NCBI GenBank assembly: GCA_964406135.1 | Contig: CAYOQO010000001.1 | Coordinates: forward strand, 1-64,000 | DNA from: JACPFN01 sp964406135 | GTDB taxonomy: Bacteria; Babelota; Babeliae; Babelales; Chromulinivoraceae | DNA: 64,000 bases | Reading direction: 5' to 3' | Part shown: in pieces, positions 7,296 to 15,295 of the stretch | Layout of the letters: each line of letters opens with the position of its first letter | Position numbering within the stretch: the first letter of the stretch is position 1 | Program-made: the position numbers and the translations under genes | Notes under the pieces: generated by a model | What the model was told of the DNA's origin: nothing | Databases searched by the model: none | The model's input: the letters and a program-made list of their open reading frames with translations, nothing else

Positions 7296-8314
7296 AGAAT
7301 TGAATTTTGTCCCAGAAATTTTTTCTGTAAGTGCAAAAATTTAGATGCAGGAATTTGGCGGCCTTTGCTGCTTTTTTCTAAAAATCCTTGTTGTAAAAGA
7401 TACGGTTCATACACTGACTCAATGGTTTCTTTATCTTGGCCGGTGATTGATGCCAAAGTTTCCAGGCCAACAGGGCCACCATGATAATCAAACATAATTT
7501 TTTTGAGTATTAAATTATCAATTGGTGTTAAACCAGATTCATCTATTCCAAGAGCCATCATCGTGTCGGTAACAACTTGCAAATTTGCAATGTTATTATT
7601 TTTTACTTGAGCAAAATCTCGAATTCGTCGTAAAAATTTTTTTGCAATTCGTGGTGTACCGCGCGAACGAATTGCAAGCTCTTGTGCAGCATCAGATTCC
7701 ATGGCAATGTTTAAAAATTTTGCATTTTGTAAAATTACGTGGGTAAGTTCTTGACTGCTGTAAAAATCCAATGCTTCAATAATTCCAAATCTGCTGCGAA
7801 GTGGTGCAGAAATTGCGCCACTTTTGGTAGTTGCACCAATAAGTGTAAAAGGTTGCAAAGGAAGACTAACGGTTCGAGCACCAGGTCCTTGGCCAATGAT
7901 GACATCAACTTTAAATTGTTCCATAGCTGTGTACAAAATTTCTTCAATGTGTGCAGGTGTTCGATGAATTTCATCAATAAACAAAATATCATGCTTGCCA
8001 AGTCCTGAAAGAATTGCAACCAAATCCCCAGAACGTTCAAGCATAGGACCGCTGCAAATTTTGATTTGTACTTGTAAAATGTTGGCCATAATTTGGCATA
8101 GCGTTGTTTTTCCAAGGCCTGGAGGTCCAAATAACAACATATGATCAAATGCTTCATCGCGAGCTTTACATGCTTGAACGTAGACATTTAATTTATCTTT
8201 TAATTTTTGTTGTCCAATGTAATCATCAAATGTTTGTGGAATAAAATCATATGAAGTTTGCTCTTCAGGAGTTTGAGAAATGAGTTCGAGTGGATTAATA
8301 TTTTGATCATTCAT
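7292..8314 (-). CDS. ruvB: Holliday junction helicase motor RuvB
   Basis: Hexameric AAA+ motor that drives branch migration with RuvA. 340 residues, normal length. Walker A GPPGLGKT (63-70), Walker B FIDEIHR (about 110-116), sensor and arginine-finger region with GATTKSGAI and LRSRFGI, and the C-terminal winged-helix domain. N-terminal RPQTFDDYIGQ signature is conserved in modified form (IPQTFDDYIGQ). ruvA and ruvC are not adjacent. The stop overlaps the convergent sppA stop. Confidence 0.97.
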   Translation of the reverse strand: MNDQNINPLELISQTPEEQTSYDFIPQTFDDYIGQQKLKDKLNVYVQACKARDEAFDHMLLFGPPGLGKTTLCQIMANILQVQIKICSGPMLERSGDLVAILSGLGKHDILFIDEIHRTPAHIEEILYTAMEQFKVDVIIGQGPGARTVSLPLQPFTLIGATTKSGAISAPLRSRFGIIEALDFYSSQELTHVILQNAKFLNIAMESDAAQELAIRSRGTPRIAKKFLRRIRDFAQVKNNNIANLQVVTDTMMALGIDESGLTPIDNLILKKIMFDYHGGPVGLETLASITGQDKETIESVYEPYLLQQGFLEKSSKGRQIPASKFLHLQKKFLGQNSIL

Positions 8315-8398
8315 GATTTTATTTCAGTGATTTATGTGTTTTGTTGCAATAATTTTAGATATACTAAGGAAAAATTAATCAAGAAGCTATGGGGATTT

Positions 8399-8749
8399 AT
8401 GAAATATTGTATATTTTTGATATTACTTTTGGGACAAAAAACAGATTGCTCATCTCGACTTTGTATTTATGATCCATCGTCTCAAGAAAAAAAATTTAAA
8501 AATTCTTTGCGTCGTTATGATTCATCAAAAGATGTTCGATTGAATGATAAACGGCCAAGTACATCATTGCCATTATTGACGCAAAAAGCATTGCAAGAAC
8601 ATCAAAAAAAAATTACTTCAAGAATTGTTTCTCAAGTACCTATTTATAAAAAACAAAATCCGGTTCCTCCAATTATTTTAGATCAATTAAAAAATGAAGA
8701 GCGTAAAAAATGGACTCAAGATCCACGTTATGCTCAATTTATGAAATAA
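8399..8749 (+). CDS. small exported protein, unknown
   Basis: About 116 residues from the ATG at 8399. A short signal-like hydrophobic N-terminus ends in GQKTDCSS; the Cys could be lipidated but the preceding residues are a poor lipobox. The mature part is Lys/Arg/Pro/Ser-rich and likely unstructured. The frame is open upstream to 8258, but that would run into ruvB and remove the signal. Its 3' end overlaps the convergent rodA-type gene by 11 bases. No function recognised. Confidence 0.65.
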   Translation: MKYCIFLILLLGQKTDCSSRLCIYDPSSQEKKFKNSLRRYDSSKDVRLNDKRPSTSLPLLTQKALQEHQKKITSRIVSQVPIYKKQNPVPPIILDQLKNEERKKWTQDPRYAQFMK

Positions 8750-9848
8750 AATCTTGTGAATATCGTTGGCAGGTAACACTGTTAATACAACCTAAACTTG
8801 CAAAGCTGGTCCAAATGTGGGTGATTCCATAACTCATAAAGGGAAGTGGAATTCCTACGACAGGCATCAAATCAAGTACCATGCCAATGTTGATCATGGT
8901 TGACAAAATAATGGGAATTAAAAGTCCAAAGCACATGAGTTGAGAATAAATTGAAGAAATGGTGATGATCAAGCGCATGAGTTGTAAAAATAAAATAATG
9001 TAGAGTGCGATAACCAGCAGTGCACCAGCAAATCCTGTTTCTTCACAAATTACAGAAAAAATAAAATCAGTTCTGCTTTCAGGTAAAAAAGACAGTTTGT
9101 TTTGAGTTCCTTGTCCAATACCTTTACCAATAATTCCTCCAGAGCCTACTGCAATTTTTGATTGTTCGATTTGATATCGCTCTTTGTTGCGATTACCTTC
9201 TCCTAAAAAAACTAAAATTCGTTTTTTTTGATATGGTTTTAAAATAGTCCATGAAATTGGGGCTGTAACTAAAAAACATAAGGCGCTTATCATAAAAAAT
9301 CGAGTTGAAAGTCCCATAAACCACAACATTAATGATCCTGAAATAAGCAAAATTAAGGCAGTTCCTAAATCCGGTTGTTTTACAACAAGTAAAAAACTAA
9401 AAATAATGACAGCAAGAGGAATGCTATAGGTTATTGGCTTTGGTTCTAATTCTTCATGATCATTTAAAAAATAGTAGGTGATAAACATGGGGAAAAAAAG
9501 TTTTGCTAAGTCAGATGATTGAAATTTAATTAATCCTAAATTAATCCAGCGTTGTGCTCCCATACCCACAGAACCTTTGACCAATGTAAACATTAACAGT
9601 CCTAAGGTGAAAATATATAACCAATATCCAGTCCGACAAATGGTTCGATAATCAATAAAGCTGCAAAAAAAATAGATTAAAATTCCGGTAACGATTCCAA
9701 AAAGTTGTTTTTTAAAAAACATGGAAACAGAATCACCTTTGCAGGTAGTGCTAAAAACAAAGCAAAGACTAAAAAGACATAAAAAAATAACAATAAAAAG
9801 AGAGGTCCAGTCAAAATAACAAAGGTAACGTCGATTAACAAAAAACAT
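8739..9848 (-). CDS. rodA: RodA/FtsW-type peptidoglycan polymerase
   Basis: SEDS-family glycosyltransferase that polymerises lipid II; about ten membrane helices. 369 residues, the length of RodA. Signature segments are GSVGMGAQRWINLG, QPDLGTAL, GIIGKGIGQGTQNKLSFLPESRTDFIFSV split across loops, and the C-terminal GIPLPFMSYG. RodA is favoured over FtsW by length and by the PESRTDFIF motif, but a sole SEDS protein could serve both roles. No partner transpeptidase is adjacent. Confidence 0.9.
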   Translation of the reverse strand: MFFVNRRYLCYFDWTSLFIVIFLCLFSLCFVFSTTCKGDSVSMFFKKQLFGIVTGILIYFFCSFIDYRTICRTGYWLYIFTLGLLMFTLVKGSVGMGAQRWINLGLIKFQSSDLAKLFFPMFITYYFLNDHEELEPKPITYSIPLAVIIFSFLLVVKQPDLGTALILLISGSLMLWFMGLSTRFFMISALCFLVTAPISWTILKPYQKKRILVFLGEGNRNKERYQIEQSKIAVGSGGIIGKGIGQGTQNKLSFLPESRTDFIFSVICEETGFAGALLVIALYIILFLQLMRLIITISSIYSQLMCFGLLIPIILSTMINIGMVLDLMPVVGIPLPFMSYGITHIWTSFASLGCINSVTCQRYSQDFIS

Positions 9849-9855
9849 GACGTCC

Positions 9856-11382
9856 TTATGGTTTTAAAATTTCTTTAAGATACATTCCACCAGCATTTAT
9901 AGATCCTTCTGAATTTTCTGGATCAAGTTTATCAAATGGTGAAAAATGAGTACTTCCTGGTAAAAAGTTCCATTCACTATAAAATTCAGGATCATTAGTG
10001 TGTGACCAAAAATATATTCCTCTGACATCAACATTTTTATCACGTGCAATTTTGCAAACATGGAGCATCATGTCGATAAAAGCTTTTTTCTTTTCAGGAT
10101 CTTGAGTATTGCATCCAGTTTCGACAATGTAAATAGGTTTATTGGGGAATGCTTGATGTGTTTGTAGGATAGTATCAAGAGCATCTTGTTCATTAAAATT
10201 ATCGGCACAGTTGTTGCCTGTTGGAATCCAACCATTAAAATAAATTGCTGGGTAGACACTGAGTGCTATTCCATCAAATTTATCTTGATGTGGTGTAAAA
10301 ATTCGTACAAAGTCGCCATTATATTTTCGATCTGCAAGGTAGCAAATAAATTTTTCAAGTGCATACCAAGGTGAAAATATGCTGTGATAAGGTTTCATAG
10401 GTTTCCATTGATGTGACATTAAAACTTTTATGTTTGGATTAAATTCTTTAATTTTTTGACATGCAAGCACTTGTGCTTTGTTGATATTGTCCAAATATTC
10501 TGCTTGTGACATGTTACATGAAAATGGCGGCAGCGTGCCGCGTGTAACACGATATGAAAATGCTACCGGCTGTGAAATGGGGCATACGTGAGTAATATTG
10601 GGACATGCTTTAATAATTTCAACAAAATAGTTTGCAAACCACTCTGCATGCTGCGGTTTTTCAAACAGATCAGGAATTGCTTGAGGATTTCCATAGTGAT
10701 GTCCAAATAATAATGCATTACCAAATTGTGCAAAAAATTGCGCTTGTTCTTGAATTTTTAAAGGATCAATTTCAGTTGAATTTGGCTTTAAAACATCAGA
10801 TGCTTCAGCTGAAACTCGATACGTTGCAAGATCTGAATTTGTGCAACCGATTTGATTTTTAACCCCTAAATAATTGATTTGGGCAATCATTGCTTGTTGG
10901 TGAGCTGGGGTTAAGGTAATTTTTTTTCGAGGTTGTTCGATAAGTTGACCATCGCATGAAGGGCAACGAGTTAATGTTAATTTTGATGCATTTTTTTGTG
11001 CTGCAGCATCATGCACTAAAATTGAAATTAAAACTTTATCTTTTTGTAAGTCTAGTTTGGTTGGTTGAATTTCTGTGTTGCATTGACAACATTTGACATT
11101 GGGAAGTGCTCGTAATGTGTAACCTATATGATCTTTGTCTGTTAAATAGGCATAAGGTTCATTTTTTTGAGATAATTTTTGAAGTTGCTTGCTGATTGCA
11201 TCAGGATGGCAGGTGTTTTGACTATCATGTGTTTGAGACATTGCGCAACCGAAACTGACTGCAAAAGGAGCAGTTTTATTCAACTCTTGATAGGTGTCTC
11301 GAGCAGGAGGAATTGAATCTGTCCAAAGGCTTGTACAGCTCAAATGCAGGGTAAAAAATAATATTAAATTTTTTATTTTCAT
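9856..11382 (-). CDS. exported GH1-like glycosidase with zinc ribbon insert
   Basis: 508 residues with a signal peptide. Several segments fit the family 1 beta-glycosidase barrel in order: PFAVSFGCAMSQ near residue 40; YRVSAEASDVLKP (about 188-200); LLFGHHYGNPQAI with a following FANYFVEII (about 224-257); CPISQPVAFSY (267-277), at the place of the acid/base NEP motif; and PIYIVETG, the place of the nucleophile ENG, followed by DVRGIYFWSHTN. The acid/base Glu appears replaced by Gln271; the nucleophile Glu is kept. Residues about 95-145 are an insert with CCQC and CPSC, likely a zinc ribbon. Substrate unknown; it may bind rather than cleave glycans. Confidence 0.75.
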   Translation of the reverse strand: MKIKNLILFFTLHLSCTSLWTDSIPPARDTYQELNKTAPFAVSFGCAMSQTHDSQNTCHPDAISKQLQKLSQKNEPYAYLTDKDHIGYTLRALPNVKCCQCNTEIQPTKLDLQKDKVLISILVHDAAAQKNASKLTLTRCPSCDGQLIEQPRKKITLTPAHQQAMIAQINYLGVKNQIGCTNSDLATYRVSAEASDVLKPNSTEIDPLKIQEQAQFFAQFGNALLFGHHYGNPQAIPDLFEKPQHAEWFANYFVEIIKACPNITHVCPISQPVAFSYRVTRGTLPPFSCNMSQAEYLDNINKAQVLACQKIKEFNPNIKVLMSHQWKPMKPYHSIFSPWYALEKFICYLADRKYNGDFVRIFTPHQDKFDGIALSVYPAIYFNGWIPTGNNCADNFNEQDALDTILQTHQAFPNKPIYIVETGCNTQDPEKKKAFIDMMLHVCKIARDKNVDVRGIYFWSHTNDPEFYSEWNFLPGSTHFSPFDKLDPENSEGSINAGGMYLKEILKP

Positions 11383-11402
11383 AGTGTCAATATCCTACCA
11401 TT

Positions 11403-12230
11403 TTATATAAAAAATGCATCAGGATTGGGTAATTTTAAATCGTGAGTTGCCAAGCTTGAAAAGTTGATCTGTTCTTCTGGTGTGAGCAAATCATAAAGCA
11501 TCTGATAATAAATTTTAAAAAATGTCGTAAAAAAAGTTTGAATTTTGATAACACTGGTTTTGCGAATTTGAGTAACATGAGCAAATACAGATTCAATATC
11601 TTTGTTTGTTTTTGCGAAATATCCAGCAGCTTCTTTAAGATGACAATTTTTAAGTTCTGGCGCATGGCCTAAGGTTTCAAACATAATTTTAACATCAGAA
11701 ATGGTAGCAATTGCAGAGCTAAATTCTTGTTGTAAGCAACATAGTTGTGCCGTAATTTCATGTTGTTGCTTACCCCAAATCATGAGCGAATGTTTTAAAT
11801 CCTGAATTAAAATTTGCGTTGGTTGCGGATTAATTGAAATGATGCGTGGTGCAATATTTTTAAGTTTTTCAAAAATAATTTGAAATCTGTTTTGTGAAAA
11901 TTTAATTGCTTCAAGAGCTTGTTCCAGCTTGTTGGAATTATTATGAATTACTTGTAAATTTGTATGCCATGAATCATTGAGTGATGGGGTATAAATTTTT
12001 AAAATTTCTTCTTGCATGATCATTTTTGAAAGCATCATTATGCAAGATTCTTGAGCAATTTGGTAACTGAGTAAAATGACATCGATAAGAGTTTGAAGTT
12101 GATGTCGATCTTGTAGTGTTTGAATATATGAAATTTTCCAATTTTCTGCATGTTGATGAATATTTTGTTCGTAATCGGTGCTGGCATGTGCATGAAGTGA
12201 AAAAAACATCAAAAGTATGACGTGTTTCAT
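11403..12230 (-). CDS. exported helical protein, unknown
   Basis: 275 residues with a short signal peptide ending near HAHAST. The rest is Gln/Leu/Ile/His-rich and predicted long helices, coiled-coil-like. No catalytic motif. It lies 20 bases upstream of the glycosidase-like gene and 36 bases downstream of another small exported protein, all on the same strand, which suggests a small operon of exported proteins. Confidence 0.75.
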   Translation of the reverse strand: MKHVILLMFFSLHAHASTDYEQNIHQHAENWKISYIQTLQDRHQLQTLIDVILLSYQIAQESCIMMLSKMIMQEEILKIYTPSLNDSWHTNLQVIHNNSNKLEQALEAIKFSQNRFQIIFEKLKNIAPRIISINPQPTQILIQDLKHSLMIWGKQQHEITAQLCCLQQEFSSAIATISDVKIMFETLGHAPELKNCHLKEAAGYFAKTNKDIESVFAHVTQIRKTSVIKIQTFFTTFFKIYYQMLYDLLTPEEQINFSSLATHDLKLPNPDAFFI

Positions 12231-12266
12231 GAATGGCCCTTTTCAATTTTTTCTGAAAAGCAGTTG

Positions 12267-12638
12267 TTAACTTTTTGCAGCATATTGATTTTGAAAATAT
12301 TGCAATAAAGATTGATAGCGTTGTGAAGAATTGGTTCTTTGAAATTTTTCTTGAAAAGATTTTTTGGTATTTTCATGTTTTTTGAGATAGGCGCAAAATT
12401 GTTGAATTTTTTCATTGATGGTTACCGATTTAAATGATCTGAGGTAACTTACTCCAAGCTTGTGTTGTTCTTGTCGTGTTAAAGGTTTTTGATTTGTTTT
12501 CAATGGAAATTCTGAAGATTTGAGTGGAAGGTTATGTTGCAAACGGTGTAAATTTTCTTGGGTTAATCGAGCAGATGTTTGAATAAATGAGCTAAAAATG
12601 CAAAAAGTTATGATAAAAAATTTAATTGATAGTTTCAC
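12267..12638 (-). CDS. small exported protein, unknown
   Basis: 123 residues. A clear signal peptide (about 1-23, ending QTSARL) is followed by a basic, Gln/Leu/Lys-rich helical mature region. Start ATG at 12638, preceded by GGAATTGC. No recognisable domain. Confidence 0.72.
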   Translation of the reverse strand: MKLSIKFFIITFCIFSSFIQTSARLTQENLHRLQHNLPLKSSEFPLKTNQKPLTRQEQHKLGVSYLRSFKSVTINEKIQQFCAYLKKHENTKKSFQEKFQRTNSSQRYQSLLQYFQNQYAAKS

Positions 12639-12784
12639 GAAAGCAATTCCTTATCCTGCAACTAGTTTTGTTGTGAGCAATAATTTCTTGAAATTGTATG
12701 CAAAAAAGAAATTATTGCAATCGATTTTCTATCAAGGTTCTATTGAATAAAAGAAATATTTTTTATCTTTTGTGAAAATATTAA

Positions 12785-14080
12785 TTATTTCAGATTGTAA
12801 GGTGTTAAGTTGGTTAATTTTGATTCTTCAAGTAATGGAAACTCTCCTTTTTGACTAAGTTCTTTCGTTTTTGCCATAGTTTGACGCACATCAAGTTCTT
12901 TTAAAAGTTTTGCACCTAAAAGTTCTTGAAATTCTTTTTCTTCAGCAATTTTTCGAATAAAATCACGATTGTAGTTAGGAATATGTGCAAGTAAATTTCC
13001 TGATTGTTTATCAAGATTATTCATTTCTTGGAAAAGATCATCAAGCTCTGAAATTTTAAATGTTTCTGATTTTGTCCAGGAAGAAACGTCTTTTTTTAGC
13101 AGGTCAGATATTTTTAGTTCAAGACTTTGTTGAAGTATTAAAAATATTTTTAGTTCAAGATTTTGGACAACAAGATTGTGCTCATCATCGTCAGGAGTTT
13201 TTGTGTGAGCAGGGCAGCATTGATTATGCTGAGCAGCCTGAACAAATGGTTCTAGGTCTTTGTTTGAAAAGTATCCTAGGGTTGTTGTTTTGTTGTTGTA
13301 ATATTTTATTTGAAGAATTTTTAAACATGTTGGGCACGTTATATGAGTTGCTGCAAAAGTGTCTGCATCATGTTCATGAATAAGCCATGAAAGGTTATTA
13401 ACTTGTAATTTTGCTTTTGATAAAAGTTCTTTTGAATAAAATTTTAAAATTTCTGGTGAAGTTGCATTATGTAAATTTTGTAAATGATGTCGGTACTCAT
13501 GAAGTAATAAAAAATATTGCAAGGTAGGAGAATTTTTTTGAAATTGTTGATATACAATAATACATTGCTCTTTATGATAATAACGAGCGAAAATATCATC
13601 CGCTGGTTGTTCTTCTTTTTCTTGAATGACCGGGATGTATTTGCCAGATGGTGCTTGTGTGTCTTGAAAGTGCTGTAAAGCGAGATTTTCTGATGAAGTA
13701 TCATCAATATCTTTTAATAAATATTCCATCGAATTAACGAATGATATATTCTCAAACATTTTTATTTGAGCGCTCATTGTGTTTATGATGATTTGAGATG
13801 TATTTTCTGTATCATTTTGATAATCTTCCCATATTTTTCGATATTCTTGAAAAGTCTGATTTATAGCTTGTTGTTTTTGAGGGGATAAAATTTTATAACG
13901 GTTAACAATATTTTGATGAGCGTTATATATATTTAATTGTGTTGGATTTTTTTTCTTAAATTTATTCCATAGCGATGACCAACTCCATTTTGATGCCTTT
14001 GAAGCAGTTTTGTTCATGGTCCATGTTTGATTGACAAATAAAAGACTGCAGAAAAATATAAAAATATATTTTTATTTCAT
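12785..14080 (-). pseudogene. metalloprotease-like gene with stop in signal peptide
   Basis: The intact frame from the ATG at 14017 encodes 410 residues with HEYRH (173-177), an HExxH zinc-protease motif, then HEHDAD (214-219) about 40 residues on, as in gluzincins of the M48 type. A CPTC pair (228-231) and CCPAH may bind a second zinc. Upstream in the same frame, from an ATG at 14080 with an AAGGA ribosome site, the sequence would encode a perfect signal peptide (K, then YIFIFFCSLLFVNQTWT), but codon 3 is TAA (14072-14074). So the exported form is blocked, or the base is an error; a cytoplasmic form could still start at 14017. Protease activity is inferred from motifs only. Confidence 0.65.
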
Positions 14081-14190
14081 AAAAATTCCTTAATTTTAAA
14101 ATTTTCATAAATTAAAATATTAAAAACATGATCAAAAAATCTATAATTTTGTTTTAAAAAAAAATTTAATCAAGCGATGCAATAGTTAGG

Positions 14191-14748
14191 TTAATGATTT
14201 TGTTGTTGATGAAGCATCTGAATTAAAAGTTTATGAAATTCTTGCTCTGTGCAGGCATCAGGATAATGAGTGCATGATGCTTTATCATCAGGCAAAATTG
14301 AGAAGTTGCCCCAAGTTGATGTTTTATGAGGTGTTGAAATTTCAACTGAATCTTCTCTTGGAGATGGAAACAGTTCCCAATCGATTGAAGTAATTGATGT
14401 ATTGTCAGGTGATGTGTTGTCAGGAGTAACTGCTTTGCGATCTGTTTTTGGTTCTGTTGCCGCACGAGTAGGAATTGTTTCAGCGTAACTTGAATTTGCA
14501 CTGTTTAATGGTGTGTATACATTGAAGGTTCCATCAACTGATTTTATTCTTGGATAAAATTTTGTTGATGTAGCTTGTTTTTTTTCTTTTAAAACTTTTT
14601 TTCTTAAAAGTGATGATTTTGTTTCTGCGTAAGCAGGAAAGTTTGGTTTTTTAGAGCTATAAAAATTAACGTATGTTCGAGATGAAGCTTGAAGTGTGAT
14701 TGTAGGTATTGAAAAAAGGATTAAAAGAAATGTTGTTTGTTTGAACAT
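14191..14748 (-). CDS. exported Ser/Thr-rich protein, unknown
   Basis: 185 residues. The signal peptide ends near TLQASS. The mature part is rich in Ser, Thr, Lys and Pro with low-complexity stretches (DNTSPDNTS) and probably disordered. The start ATG at 14748 follows AGGGATTTC. No domain recognised. Confidence 0.7.
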   Translation of the reverse strand: MFKQTTFLLILFSIPTITLQASSRTYVNFYSSKKPNFPAYAETKSSLLRKKVLKEKKQATSTKFYPRIKSVDGTFNVYTPLNSANSSYAETIPTRAATEPKTDRKAVTPDNTSPDNTSITSIDWELFPSPREDSVEISTPHKTSTWGNFSILPDDKASCTHYPDACTEQEFHKLLIQMLHQQQNH

Positions 14749-14803
14749 GTTGAAATCCCTAAAATTGAAAAATAATAAAAAATCATTGAAAGAATCGGCC
14801 GTG

Positions 14804-14829
14804 CCATACGAAGCCTTGGCGTAGCATGG
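14804..14829. repeat. palindrome at 3' end of tRNA-Pro
   Basis: CCATAC, unpaired GAA, GCC-TT-GGC, then GTAGCATGG: a slightly decayed member of the CCATAC/GTATGG family. Its last TGG is the tRNA-Pro CCA on the other strand. Confidence 0.85.
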
Positions 14830-14902
14830 TCGGGGCGGCGAGACTCGAACTCACAACCCCTCGCTCCCAAAGCGAGTGCGCTACCAATTGCGCCACGCCC
14901 CG
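14827..14902 (-). tRNA. tRNA-Pro(TGG)
   Basis: Acceptor CGGGGCG/CGCCCCG, anticodon loop TTTGGGA giving TGG, T-loop TTCGAGT, discriminator A and encoded CCA. Confidence 0.97.
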
Positions 14903-15068
14903 ACACAGAATTTTTTTTATTCAAAGAAATTTTTTGTAAAAGATACTTACAATCTATCGATTTTTTCGATCTTTTCAATTCATTCTTTTCAATTCATTTT
15001 TTATTAAGAATGAATTGCGAGCAATTTTTTTAAAGAATGGCCTGCTATTCAGGTACTTTGTAACTAAA

Positions 15069-15145
15069 TGGGGTGAGCGGTGGGGATTGAACCCACGACC
15101 CCTAGAACCACAACCTAGTGCTCTACCAACTGAGCTACGCTCACC
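15069..15145 (-). tRNA. tRNA-His(GTG)
   Basis: Acceptor GTGAGCG/CGCTCAC with the extra G-1 opposite discriminator C73 that is specific to tRNA-His, anticodon loop TTGTGGT giving GTG, and encoded CCA. Unlike the other tRNAs here, no clear palindrome starts at its CCA. Confidence 0.97.
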
Positions 15146-15295
15146 ACATAAAACATTGACCATTATACGATGTTTACGCAAAAAATCAAAATAAAATATG
15201 CAAAATTAGATTATTTGAGTTTATTAAAAAAGAGTACTATGCAGAACAAATTTGAACAACTGGTACATTTTATCATTTTTGTTATACTTCATTTT

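Noticed and set aside
7735..8187. 150-codon minus-strand frame inside ruvB
   Set aside because: Shadow in another frame of a conserved gene; Leu/Phe/Cys-rich nonsense.
14721..15181. Two frames over tRNA-Pro and tRNA-His
   Set aside because: GARGCEFESRRPDH and SSVGRALGCGSRGRGFNPH are typical tRNA-derived false proteins.
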